Assembly (NCBI RefSeq): GCF_019679475.1
Contig: NZ_JAIEZP010000001.1
Coordinates: forward strand, 868,001-932,000
Direction of reading: 5' to 3'
Length of the DNA: 64,000 nucleotides
From: Hyphomonas sediminis
GTDB taxonomy: Bacteria; Pseudomonadota; Alphaproteobacteria; Caulobacterales; Hyphomonadaceae
Of this stretch, positions 16,857 through 26,075 are shown piece after piece. Under the pieces are notes generated by a model. That model did not search any database. It saw only the letters and a program-made list of their open reading frames with translations, and was not told where the DNA came from. Made by a program: the position numbers and the translations under genes. Position 1 is the first letter of the stretch. Each line of letters opens with the position of its first letter.

Positions 16857-17771
16857 ATGACCCGCCGCATTGATATCGTCGAAGTCGGCCCGCGCGACGG
16901 GCTGCAGAATGATCCGGCCAACCTCACCGTGGCGCAGAAGCTGGAGTTCATCGCCCGGCTGGAAGCGGCAGGCGTGAAGCGCATGGAATCAGGCAGCTTT
17001 GTCAGCCCGAAGGCGGTGCCGAAAATGGCGGACTCGCCGGCGGTGTTCGCGGGGCTCGACCGGTCACGCCCCACCCGGCATATCGCCCTGGCGCTGAATG
17101 AAACCGGTGTGCGCCGGGCCATTGAGGCGCAGGCGGACGAAATCAATTTCGTGCTGGTGGCTGGCGAGGCCTTCGGCAAGCGCAATCAGGGCATGAGCCC
17201 GCAGGAAAGCGCTGATATGCTGGTCAGGTGCGCCCCGCTGATCCACGATGCGGGCATTCCCCTCTCGGCCACCATCTCCGTCGCCTTTGGCGATCCCTAT
17301 ACCGGTGATGTCGACATCGCCGTTGTCGGCAGCCTCGCCGCGCAGGCTCAACGCGCAGGCGTTGCGGAGCTGGCCCTTGGCGACACGATCGGCGCGGCCA
17401 CGCCCTGGGATGTGCGCAAGCGGATAGACCGGGTAAGGATGGAAGCGCCCGACGTGTTCCTGCGCATGCATTTCCACGATACGCGCGGCGCCGGGATTGC
17501 CAATGTGTTTGCCGCCGTGGAGGCGGGCGTGGATGTGATCGATGCCAGCTGCGGCGGCATTGGCGGATGCCCCTTCGCGCCGGCGGCAACCGGCAATGTG
17601 GCAACCGAAGATGTCGTCTGGATGCTGGAGCGGGCCGGTTATGAAACGGGGCTGGATCTGGCAAAGCTGATCGAAACGGCAAAATGGCTAGAGGGCGTTC
17701 TTGGCCATCCGGTCGCTTCCGCGCTCAGCCGGGCAGGCGCGTTCCCGCCGACGAATGTCGCCGCGGGCTGA
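16857..17771 (+). CDS. mvaB: Hydroxymethylglutaryl-CoA lyase
   Basis: A 304-aa TIM-barrel lyase that splits HMG-CoA into acetyl-CoA and acetoacetate, the last step of leucine degradation. Motifs include GPRDGLQN (11-18) with the metal Asp and catalytic Arg, HFHDTRG with metal His residues, and the active-site loop Cys in GGIGGCPFAP. Length is typical. Translation begins eight bases after the enoyl-CoA hydratase stop, so the two form an operon that ends at the hairpin at 17780-17808. The acetoacetate could feed 3-hydroxybutyrate metabolism (bdhA at 26463). Confidence 0.92.
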   Translation: MTRRIDIVEVGPRDGLQNDPANLTVAQKLEFIARLEAAGVKRMESGSFVSPKAVPKMADSPAVFAGLDRSRPTRHIALALNETGVRRAIEAQADEINFVLVAGEAFGKRNQGMSPQESADMLVRCAPLIHDAGIPLSATISVAFGDPYTGDVDIAVVGSLAAQAQRAGVAELALGDTIGAATPWDVRKRIDRVRMEAPDVFLRMHFHDTRGAGIANVFAAVEAGVDVIDASCGGIGGCPFAPAATGNVATEDVVWMLERAGYETGLDLAKLIETAKWLEGVLGHPVASALSRAGAFPPTNVAAG

Positions 17772-17779
17772 AGGCGCGG

Positions 17780-17808
17780 CATCCGGACACATGATTTGTG
17801 TCCGGATG
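17780..17808 (+). terminator. Perfect hairpin after the HMG-CoA lyase operon
   Basis: A perfect 12-bp stem (CATCCGGACACA / TGTGTCCGGATG) has a 5-base loop and lies nine bases after the lyase stop. The following sequence (TTCATGAC) has only two Ts, so it may protect the mRNA end rather than act as a full intrinsic terminator. Confidence 0.6.
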
Positions 17809-17948
17809 TTCATGACAGAAGCTTAAATTACAATGCCCTCATTTGGGGGTGTTTGCCGCTTCTCGAGATTGCGCCGCCAGGCACCCTTTGTTTTCTTGTG
17901 CACGAGGGCAGATGCCCGAAGGGGGGGAGACGAAGAGGAGAACTTGGC

Positions 17949-18329
17949 ATGACTTCCCAGAACATCCGTATACGATATGTATCCCTGATCGCGGCGGCGG
18001 TCTTCATGACCAGCGGCGTCGCCATGGCCCAGCAGGCGGGTCAGCCCGCTACAGCCGCTACGCAGATCGCCCCGCTCAGCGACAAGGAAGCCACCCAGTT
18101 TGTGGCCGCCAACAAGAAGGTGACGGAAGTCGCCAATAAGATGAGCGCCCAGCTGCAGGGCGCCAAAACCGAGGAGGATGTGGCGAGCCTCCAGACCAAG
18201 GCGGAGAAGGAAATCGTCACCGCCATCCAGAAGGAAGGGCTCACCCCCACACGCTATCAGGAAATCATCGTGCTGGCGGAGAATGACGAAGCCACGCTCG
18301 CAAAGCTGCGCGCAGAATTTGGCGGCTGA
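17949..18329 (+). CDS. Secreted DUF4168-type protein
   Basis: A 126-aa protein with a Sec signal peptide (cleavage near VAMAQ, residue 27) and a Gln/Ala-rich linker. A helical C-terminal region (about 42-126) resembles DUF4168: LTPTRYQEII near the end and helices rich in Lys, Glu and Ala. It is probably periplasmic; the function of the family is unknown. GAGGAG precedes ATG 17949. The open frame extends upstream to 17796, but that leader looks non-coding. It is not co-directional with its right neighbour. Confidence 0.75.
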   Translation: MTSQNIRIRYVSLIAAAVFMTSGVAMAQQAGQPATAATQIAPLSDKEATQFVAANKKVTEVANKMSAQLQGAKTEEDVASLQTKAEKEIVTAIQKEGLTPTRYQEIIVLAENDEATLAKLRAEFGG

Positions 18330-18421
18330 GCGGCTGCCATGCCTGCGTGAGGCCGGGAGGGGGCGTTCCAGAAGGAGCACGCCTTCTTGCCGCCCAGTGC
18401 GCTTGGCGACGCGGCGCCGCC

Positions 18422-18850
18422 CTAACAGCCCGAAGGCGGGCAGGGGCCACCGGCGTCAACTTCGTCGCCCACGGGAAGCTCTAGCTTGCTGTCGTCTTCG
18501 AGGCGGCGGTATTTGAAGGTATCGGCGGCAGTTGTGGCGGGGCGGGCGATGTCGCGGCCAACTGTTTCGGCCTCGCCAACCGGCGTATCATCCGTAAGCT
18601 GAAGCACGTTCACGCCCTTCTCAGCGCGGAGTTTGCCGTTCATCTGCTCGCCCGGTATGCTGTAGCCGTCGATCGTGCAGGAGGAGTCGGTGGTGCTGCA
18701 GGAAACGCCTGCAGAATCGCAATAGCCCGCAACGACCGTGCCGGCATCAACCTTCACATAGCAGGTGTCGCGAACATGCACGCCCGGCGCAGCAGATGCG
18801 GTTCCACAGGCGGCGATGGCGGCGAGCGCGGCAAAAAAGACAGTTTTCAT
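18422..18850 (-). CDS. Hypothetical secreted cysteine-containing protein
   Basis: A 142-aa protein with an N-terminal signal sequence (MKTVFFAALAAIAAC, cleavage near TASA). The mature part has several Cys residues (in DTCYV, GYCDSAGVSC, SSCT, and a C-terminal GPCPPSGC), suggesting disulfides in the periplasm. The mid-region (about 30-60) looks like an SH3-like beta segment, but I cannot assign a family. ATG 18850 follows GGAGG; 13 further residues upstream are open but lack a site. It is downstream of thiC, separated by a hairpin. Confidence 0.65.
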   Translation of the reverse strand: MKTVFFAALAAIAACGTASAAPGVHVRDTCYVKVDAGTVVAGYCDSAGVSCSTTDSSCTIDGYSIPGEQMNGKLRAEKGVNVLQLTDDTPVGEAETVGRDIARPATTAADTFKYRRLEDDSKLELPVGDEVDAGGPCPPSGC

Positions 18851-18911
18851 GGGTTCCCTCCAGCTTTGTGCCTGTCCCGGTTGACCCAAAAGGCTTGAAC
18901 GTAAAATGAAT

Positions 18912-18932
18912 GGCCGCGAAAAAATCGCGGCC
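18912..18932 (-). terminator. Hairpin downstream of thiC
   Basis: The stem GGCCGCGA / TCGCGGCC has a 5-base A-rich loop and lies about 55 bases after the thiC stop. Read leftward its tail is ATTCATTTT, a weak U-tract. It is the best candidate for the thiC terminator. Confidence 0.45.
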
Positions 18933-18985
18933 GTCCTTGTATTTTCTGAGTTTTCAGGGAATTTTTGCGGGATGCTGCAGGCCGA

Positions 18986-20989
<2,004 letters not shown>

Positions 20990-20995
20990 TTAGCG

Positions 20996-21095
20996 TCTCG
21001 GTTTCCGTTCCTACGCCGGCGCGACCCGGATCAGGTTCAAAGGGTGCTGGAGCGGTATCGGCCCCATCTCAGCGCTTTCCGTGCGCGCCCCTCGG
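20996..21095 (-). promoter_or_regulatory. TPP riboswitch (THI element) upstream of thiC
   Basis: Read leftward, the RNA carries the conserved THI-box parts in order: GGGGCGC (21093-21087), CTGAGAT (21072-21066), ACCC...TGAACCTGATC near 21045-21030, and GCGTAGGAACGG (21016-21005). It ends about 45 bases before the thiC start, so control could act by sequestering the ribosome binding site or by early termination. The exact P1 boundaries are approximate. Confidence 0.93.
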
Positions 21096-21201
21096 ATCGG
21101 CAGACCTTAGCGCGGTTTCCGGCAGGTGAAAAGCGCGCGCGGGGACCTTTCTGCGGGGCAGGCGTATGGTTAAGCGAAAAGCGGCCAATGGGGCACGCAA
21201 G

Positions 21202-21392
21202 ATGAAAGCATTCCACGCCATATTGACCGCCGTGCTGGTCCTGCTTCTTTGCGGTGATGATGATTTTTCGGCTTGTCGAGGGGGGCCGCCGCCGATGGGG
21301 CCGGGCAGGCCGCCGGTGAGGTGGCTGCCGCAACCGATGCTGCCGTCGAGGACATCGCCGCCGACATTGCCAACGAGCGCGACGAGAACTGA
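21202..21392 (+). pseudogene. Possible frameshifted small lipoprotein
   Basis: An ATG at 21202 begins a hydrophobic leader (MKAFHAILTAVLVLLLCGDDD) resembling a lipoprotein signal. About 90 bases in, a different frame continues with an Ala/Glu/Asp-rich helix (GQAAGEVAAATDAAVEDI...) ending at a TGA at 21390-21392, just before the convergent gene. Joining the two halves needs a frame change near the G-run at about 21280. If not frameshifted, the first frame runs on, implausibly, into the antisense of the next gene. The entericidin-like shape suggests a small envelope lipoprotein; evidence is weak. Confidence 0.3.
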
Positions 21393-21405
21393 TGGCCGGG
21401 CCGCG

Positions 21406-22359
21406 TTAAGGCGCGAGCTTTTCCCCGGCGGTCCGCCAGATAGCCGCTTCGCGGCGGCGCTCGTCATCAATGCTGGTGCCCAGCGGCGCCAGTTTCAGGA
21501 ACGCGTCGAGATGCGGCTTCGCTTTGCCGGCCAGCGGGCGCGCGCGGGCGTCCAGCTCGGCCTTCTTGGCCTTCATCTCGTCCTCATCGAAGATTGAGGT
21601 GTTGAGGCTGGCATTCGACCAGAACCATCCGCCATTCTTGTACGGCTGAAGCTCTGAATAGTGATAGCCCCACTCGCTGAGGCGGACGACTTCCTGTCCG
21701 TAGAGGCGGGCGAGCGCGTATTCCAGGTCGCGCCGGTGCAGGGGGCAGGCGGCGCGCAGCTTCGTCAGCCGCGTCTCGGCCAGCGCATAGAGGGCCTGAT
21801 CGGACTTGCCCTCCACATTCGTGTTCCAGAGGTTTGCTTCTTCCGTCAGGCGGCCGGCAGAATGGTCCGCATACGGGCAGACGGCATACGCTTCGCCGGA
21901 AAGCATCCGGGGGGTATGCCCATTTTGCGCCAGCATGGCCGCGTACGGCAGGACGGTATTCAGCAGCGTGCTCGTCGCCTGGGCATAACCGTAATAGTCG
22001 ATTGTGCTGCCATCGCGGTTCTTGAGGATCGCCGCGCCCAGTTTGGGGTTCCATGAATAGTCGTTCTGCCGGATCGCGGTTTCAGCGAGGGCGAGATAGT
22101 CCTGCATCGTGCCCGGAATGGCCGATGACGGGATCACGGCGGTCAGCAGCGTCGCGGCCAGCGCCTGCGCATGCGAGCGGGTGGGGCAGGTCATCACCGC
22201 CCATTCGGCAAGCTCGGCCACCGGCGCCGCATCGGACTGCTCGCCCAGCTGGATCGCCTGGATCATGTCATAGAGGCGTTGCTCCGCGTCAGCCGGGCAC
22301 TCTGCCGCCGCATTCAGGGAAACAGCCAACAGGCCCAGCGTGGCGAGCAGAATGCGCAT
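21406..22359 (-). CDS. Hypothetical secreted protein
   Basis: A 317-aa protein with a Sec signal peptide (MRILLATLGLLAVSLNAAAE, cleavage after about residue 19). The mature part is largely helical with paired Cys residues (CPADAEQ, VMTCPT, AVCPY, AACPLH), so disulfide-bonded helical hairpins in the periplasm are plausible. I do not recognise a family. The frame is open from its start codon and strongly biased to G/C in third positions like its neighbours. It is monocistronic, converging with the weak lipoprotein remnant and 90 bp downstream of the ArsC-like gene. Confidence 0.75.
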   Translation of the reverse strand: MRILLATLGLLAVSLNAAAECPADAEQRLYDMIQAIQLGEQSDAAPVAELAEWAVMTCPTRSHAQALAATLLTAVIPSSAIPGTMQDYLALAETAIRQNDYSWNPKLGAAILKNRDGSTIDYYGYAQATSTLLNTVLPYAAMLAQNGHTPRMLSGEAYAVCPYADHSAGRLTEEANLWNTNVEGKSDQALYALAETRLTKLRAACPLHRRDLEYALARLYGQEVVRLSEWGYHYSELQPYKNGGWFWSNASLNTSIFDEDEMKAKKAELDARARPLAGKAKPHLDAFLKLAPLGTSIDDERRREAAIWRTAGEKLAP

Positions 22360-22449
22360 GAATTGAAAGCCTCCCGATGCGTCTTCGGGAAGTATAGGCC
22401 GGGCCAGCGTTTCAGGAACACCCCCTGAAGGGGGAGGGCGCCGCCGCCT

Positions 22450-22788
22450 TTAGCCAAGCCGCGCCTTGGTCTCCGCGCTCCAGCCGACGAACACCTCGCC
22501 GCCCTGCTCGATCACCGGGCGTTTGATCAGCGTCGGATTGCCCAGCAGCAGGCCCTCCAGGCTCACGCCGGAGGCGCGCGCCTTGTCAGCGTCAGACAGG
22601 TTGCGCCAGGTGGTGGAGCTGCGATTGACGAGCTTCTCGCCCACGGCCGAGATCCAGCGCGGCAGTTTGGAGGGCAGGTCCGCCTCCGTGCGGATGTCCA
22701 CAAAGTCTGCCGCCTTGCCATCTGCTTCCAGCTCCTTGAGGGCTTTCTTGCAGGTGTCGCAGTTTTTCAGGCCATAGAGTGTGGTCAT
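22450..22788 (-). CDS. ArsC/Spx-family thiol oxidoreductase (YffB-like)
   Basis: A 112-aa thioredoxin-fold protein. The N-terminal CDTC motif (Cys10, Cys13) and YGLKNCDTC opening match the YffB/Spx-like branch of the arsenate-reductase family. The region GNPTLIKRPV corresponds to the conserved cis-Pro/Arg loop. Members of this branch are usually glutathione-dependent reductases of unknown substrate rather than true arsenate reductases. No ars genes are nearby. It is probably separate from the DUF2164 pair upstream, from which it is split by 107 bp. Confidence 0.85.
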   Translation of the reverse strand: MTTLYGLKNCDTCKKALKELEADGKAADFVDIRTEADLPSKLPRWISAVGEKLVNRSSTTWRNLSDADKARASGVSLEGLLLGNPTLIKRPVIEQGGEVFVGWSAETKARLG

Positions 22789-22895
22789 CGTCTTTCCTCT
22801 TCGTTCAGCATCTTGCTTCAGCGTCTGGCGCGCAGATATGAACGCGCCCGCCCGCCTGCAACCAGCTTATCCCAATCGTAAGCTCAGCTTACGCA

Positions 22896-23135
22896 TCAGC
22901 CCGGATCGTCCACGAACACTTCGCCGTCGAGGTCATCCAGCCGCCGCTGGAAATGCTGGCGCACATCCTGAACCGCTTCGTTATACACCGCCGGGCCGAG
23001 CAGGGCCGTCATCCGGTCCACCACTTCACCGGCCTGAAACGGGCTGAGAGCGATGTCGAATTCCTGCGAGAACATCAGGCGCAGCTGGTCGATCAGGCGC
23101 TGGCGGCGGTCCTCGGAGAGGGCGAGCGTCTTCAT
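22896..23135 (-). CDS. DUF2164 family protein
   Basis: A 79-aa cytoplasmic helical protein. The pattern LIDQLRLMFSQEFDIALSPF...LGPAVYNEAVQDVRQHF...RLDDLDGEVF follows the DUF2164 consensus over the whole length. Function unknown. Its ATG overlaps the stop of the upstream glycosidase-like gene by four bases, so the two are translationally coupled. A short palindrome (CGTAAGCT C AGCTTACG, 22877-22893) lies just past its stop and may help end the transcript. Confidence 0.75.
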   Translation of the reverse strand: MKTLALSEDRRQRLIDQLRLMFSQEFDIALSPFQAGEVVDRMTALLGPAVYNEAVQDVRQHFQRRLDDLDGEVFVDDPG

Positions 23136-23878
23136 TTCCGGATGACGCCGACAATCGGCCCCATGTCCAGCCCGGACTCGCTGCGCTCCATCGCCGGCAC
23201 ATAAACCTTCGAGACCGCCCCATCGAGATAGAGCGCATCGGGCGCGTCCAGTTCGTCGCGGAACAGCCGCGCGAAGGAATGGAAGTTCACCGGCACTTCG
23301 CTGATCACGAAGAACACCTTGTGCCCATCGGCGCTGACGCCCACGCCATTGCGCCGGCGCAGGCTTGTCCCGTCGGGGTTCAGCGCCGGGTGCAGCTCGC
23401 CCTTGATCACCAGCATCGGGCCGGACTGTGTGGCAAAGCGGGGCGGGGCATCCTTGAACTGTTCGTCGAAGGCGAGCGTTTCCGAAACGCCGGCCGTGTC
23501 GCCATCAATCCAGAACACGCCATTGGGCAGCATCCCGAAATTGCCCGGCCCGGCCGAGCGCACGAGGCCCATCTCCGCTTCGCCCTCTTCGATATAGAGG
23601 CCCACGGGGCGCCGGTCGTCGTGATACATGCCCGCATTCATGGCGAAGATCAGGTGGCCCCCTTGCGAGGCGACATGATTGGCCAGCCGGTCGAACTGGC
23701 CATAGGGCGCGCCCGTCTCGTCCCGCAGGAACAGGCGGATGTCGTCCTCGGCCGTATCGAAGGTGCACACCAGATAGGGCAGGTTTTCGAAGGTGCGCGT
23801 CTGGCAGGGGCCTGCAGGCGCCTCGCCGCAGGCAGCCAGAACCGCCATCAGGGCGGGCAGGAGAAGGCGCCGGATCAT
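23132..23878 (-). CDS. Phosphodiester glycosidase-family lipoprotein
   Basis: A 248-aa protein of the NAGPA-like phosphodiester glycosidase family (PF09992), related to the enzyme that uncovers mannose-6-phosphate and to DUF2233. Signature stretches are FAMNAGMY (about 79-86), MLPNGVFW, RRRNGVGVS and DALYLDGA. The signal ends in LAACG, so lipid anchoring is likely. Sugar-phosphodiester cleavage in the envelope is the family-based guess; the bacterial substrate is unknown. It overlaps the DUF2164 gene by four bases. Confidence 0.78.
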   Translation of the reverse strand: MIRRLLLPALMAVLAACGEAPAGPCQTRTFENLPYLVCTFDTAEDDIRLFLRDETGAPYGQFDRLANHVASQGGHLIFAMNAGMYHDDRRPVGLYIEEGEAEMGLVRSAGPGNFGMLPNGVFWIDGDTAGVSETLAFDEQFKDAPPRFATQSGPMLVIKGELHPALNPDGTSLRRRNGVGVSADGHKVFFVISEVPVNFHSFARLFRDELDAPDALYLDGAVSKVYVPAMERSESGLDMGPIVGVIRK

Positions 23879-23984
23879 CCCCTATACCTAGCGGGCGCCG
23901 CCGGATTCGCAAACGGCCACGCCAGCGGGCCATGTGGAATTTCACAGTCGCTTGCGCCGGTCCCGCCCCGCGCGATTTCACTTT

Positions 23985-24045
23985 TCGATATATCGATACT
24001 TGAAATTTAGATATATCGGAACGATGTGCCGTTCAGATATATCGA
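23985..24045 (+). promoter_or_regulatory. Three palindromic operator-like boxes upstream of the PadR gene
   Basis: The 12-bp box TCGATATATCGA (perfect palindrome, 23985-23996) recurs as TAGATATATCGG (24008-24019) and CAGATATATCGA (24034-24045), sharing GATATATCG. Centres are 23 and 26 bp apart. All three lie in the 75 bases before the PadR start. They are AT-rich islands in a GC-rich setting and are the obvious candidate for binding by the PadR protein itself. Confidence 0.7.
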
Positions 24046-24056
24046 AAGGAGAAAAC

Positions 24057-24707
24057 ATGATGTATCGCAATAACCGAGGAAAAGGCGGGCCAAGCGTCCG
24101 CATCTTTGTGGATGGCGGCCCCGGTGAAGACCGTGGCTGCGGCGGAAGAAGGGGGCGGCACATGCGCCACGGCAGAGGACAAGGCGAGGGCAGGGGCCGC
24201 GGCCACGGTGCGGGCATGGGTAAAGGGGGGCGGGGTGGCCGCGGCGGCCCGCGGCGCGCGCTGGACCACGGCACCCTCCGCCTGCTGATCCTTCAGATGA
24301 TCACGGCCGAGCCCCGCCATGGCTATGATCTCATTCGCGGCATCGAGGCCCGCACGGGCGGCGCCTATGTGCCCAGCCCCGGCGTCATCTATCCCGCGCT
24401 GGAAACCCTGCTGGATCTTGGCTGGGCCGCCGCTGAAACCGAAGGCAGCCGCCGCCTGTTCCGCATCACGCCGGAAGGGGAAGCAGAGCTTGCCCGCGAG
24501 GCCGCGACGCTGGACCAGGTGAACGAACGCCTCGACGCCCTTCAGGCCAGCGATGCGCCGGAAGACCCGGATGACGTGCGCGGCGCCATGCGCCGCCTGC
24601 GCCACACGGTCATCGAAACGGTCCGCGCCGCCCCGGAAGACACCGCCCGCCGCAGCGCGCTGGCCGCCATCCTCGCCGAAGCCCAGGAAAAGATCTCCCG
24701 GCTCTAG
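24057..24707 (+). CDS. PadR-family transcriptional regulator with Gly/Arg/His-rich N-terminus
   Basis: A 216-aa regulator. Residues 1-66 are low complexity, rich in Gly, Arg and His (GRGQGEGRGRGHGAGMGKGG). They are followed by the PadR winged helix (about 70-145: LDHGTLRLLIL, RHGYDLIRGIE, PSPGVIYPALETL, LFRITPEGE) and a helical dimerisation tail. The His/Cys/Gly-rich leader could bind metal, but no defined site is visible. AAAGGAG precedes tandem ATGs at 24057/24060. The three palindromes just upstream suggest autoregulation. No regulated partner is adjacent, since a 727-bp gap follows. Confidence 0.88.
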   Translation: MMYRNNRGKGGPSVRIFVDGGPGEDRGCGGRRGRHMRHGRGQGEGRGRGHGAGMGKGGRGGRGGPRRALDHGTLRLLILQMITAEPRHGYDLIRGIEARTGGAYVPSPGVIYPALETLLDLGWAAAETEGSRRLFRITPEGEAELAREAATLDQVNERLDALQASDAPEDPDDVRGAMRRLRHTVIETVRAAPEDTARRSALAAILAEAQEKISRL

Positions 24708-25221
24708 GCGGTCTGCGCATCGGGTCGCCATACATCAGTCTCCGGACTGGCGGAGCCATCCGGGTTTGGGGCAGGTGTTGGCTCCTGATGCGGAGCCTTG
24801 CGCGGCGGGCGCCGCGGCGCCCGGAAAAGAAATGTTGTGTGCGGTGTGGGCGCTACGCCCGCCGCGCTTCTGCCGCCGGAGTTTCGGGCAGTTATCGGGA
24901 TGACTTCGGCGCTGCCAGGTCTTGCCCGTCCCTCCGGCAATCGCAGTGCGATTGCTGATCCTCGGAACCCGTCAACTCTCGTGGCCTTCTCCTTGCGGGG
25001 AAGGCGGGCCAGTCGGGTTTCTCTACCGGCTTTATGGTCCGGCTCACCCGGATCAATGTCCCTAGAGAGAGGCTGGACCGTTCGCCCCAGCCGCCTCCCA
25101 TCCTCCGAGGCGACCTCCTACAAACCGAACGGTACCGGCCCGGCTCCATGTGAGAGGATGCGGGTATTGTGATCGCGTGGGGGAGCCAGCCGGATAAGTC
25201 GCGTGTTCGGCGCCTGTAGCC

Positions 25222-25326
25222 GTCATCCTGGTTTGGCCGCAGGCCAAGACCGGGATCCAGCGGATGTGTTGGAATTGCTGGGCATTCTGGGTCCCGGATA
25301 ATCGCTTCCGCGATTTCCGGGATGAC
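25222..25326. repeat. Palindromic dispersed repeat, copy B
   Basis: A 105-bp element bounded by GTCATCCTGG (25222-25231) and its near-complement CCGGGATGAC (25317-25326), with an inner pair CCGGGATCCAG / CTGGGTCCCGG. It is nearly identical to copy A at 1199-1302, and the match runs on to about 25364. Same orientation as copy A relative to the + strand. Confidence 0.8.
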
Positions 25327-25377
25327 GGAGGAGGGGGTGTGGCGGTGTTGGACAGGGTGGGGCCTATCCATGGGGTA

Positions 25378-25418
25378 TTGACGGATCTTATTCGGCAAAC
25401 TACTTTGTATTTCAAAGT
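25378..25418 (+). promoter_or_regulatory. Promoter with overlapping operator-like inverted repeat
   Basis: TTGACG (25378-25383) and TACTTT (25401-25406) have a 17-bp spacer, a good sigma-70-type match. ACTTTG TATTT CAAAGT (25402-25418), a perfect 6-bp inverted repeat, overlaps the -10. The arrangement would let a dimeric regulator block RNA polymerase; the winged-helix gene 0.65 kb downstream is the natural candidate. Confidence 0.65.
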
Positions 25419-25434
25419 TAATGTGGAGATGACC

Positions 25435-26058
25435 ATGACCCGATCGCCGACCCTTGCTGAAGACCTCAGCTATATTCGTGACCTGGCCGAATCCGGGCAG
25501 AATGCGCCGCTGCTGGGTGGCCGGTTCCTGGCGATGTGGGGCGGGCTGGTGACGGCTGCCTATATTGGCCACTACCTGATTTCCGCCGGCGTCTTCGGCG
25601 AGAATGGCGCCGCCTATCTTTATATGTGGCTCGCCTTTGGCATTCTGGGCGGCCTTGGCCAGTTCCTGATGGTGTCGCGCATGGGGCCAAAGCCGGGGCA
25701 GGCCTCTGCCGGAAACCGTGTGCAGACGGTTCTCTGGACCACGGCAGGACTGTTCCTGTTTGTCTATTTCGTCAGCCTGATGGCGCGCGTGATGCTGACC
25801 GGCGAGGGCGTGGAAGGCTTCTATTGGTCCGTGCCGATGGTGCTGGGCCTTTATGGCATCGGGCAATTCGTGACGGGAGCGATCTCCGGCCAGGGCGCGC
25901 TGAAATTTGCGGGCATTGCAGCCTTTGCGGGTGTCGCGGCAACCGTTTTCATGACGGGCACGGAATATATCTGGCTGGCGGGGGCGGGCGCGGCTTTCCT
26001 GGCAGTGTGCGTGCCCGGCATCATGATGATGCGGGCCGAGCCCTCCGACACCGTCTGA
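25435..26058 (+). CDS. Polytopic membrane protein paired with a winged-helix regulator
   Basis: A 207-aa inner-membrane protein with five or six hydrophobic segments (about 28-50, 58-78, 92-115, 128-148, 155-170 and 175-195) and a short acidic cytoplasmic N-terminus. No named family is recognised, though such proteins are often found next to PF13601-type regulators. ATG 25435 is chosen for its spacing from TGGAG; an ATG six bases upstream is too close. It is followed after 17 bp by the regulator gene, so both probably share the promoter at 25378-25406 and are self-repressed. Confidence 0.72.
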   Translation: MTRSPTLAEDLSYIRDLAESGQNAPLLGGRFLAMWGGLVTAAYIGHYLISAGVFGENGAAYLYMWLAFGILGGLGQFLMVSRMGPKPGQASAGNRVQTVLWTTAGLFLFVYFVSLMARVMLTGEGVEGFYWSVPMVLGLYGIGQFVTGAISGQGALKFAGIAAFAGVAATVFMTGTEYIWLAGAGAAFLAVCVPGIMMMRAEPSDTV

Positions 26059-26075
26059 GAGGGGATCACTGCGCG

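Larger units (their letters stand above)
24708..25434. other. 727-bp non-coding gap with repeats and a promoter
   Basis: No supported gene lies here. It contains a 21-bp block identical to 1105-1125 (24729-24749), a match to 1155-1175 (25179-25199), palindromic repeat copy B (25222-25326), and near its right end the promoter-operator of the following gene. The segment 24774-25178 has no counterpart in the left-hand gap. Long open frames across it, on both strands, are explained by GC bias and by the repeat. Confidence 0.7.

Noticed and set aside
21166..21597. A 143-codon plus-strand frame as an intact gene
   Set aside because: Its second half lies antisense to the secreted-protein gene ending at 21406 and has shadow composition; only the first 190 bases are plausible as a gene remnant.
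22450..22788. Arsenate reductase for arsenic resistance
   Set aside because: The CDTC-type YffB-like sequence and absence of any ars gene make a true arsenate reductase role unsupported.
25264..25434. Upstream extension of the membrane-protein gene into the palindromic repeat
   Set aside because: The extension encodes repeat DNA and crosses the promoter; ATG 25435 with its ribosome site is better.
24892..25866. A 324-codon minus-strand frame sharing peptide stretches with a minus-strand frame at 1111-2109
   Set aside because: The shared peptide comes from translating the dispersed palindromic repeat in both places, and each frame also runs antisense into a supported gene. Not a protein family.
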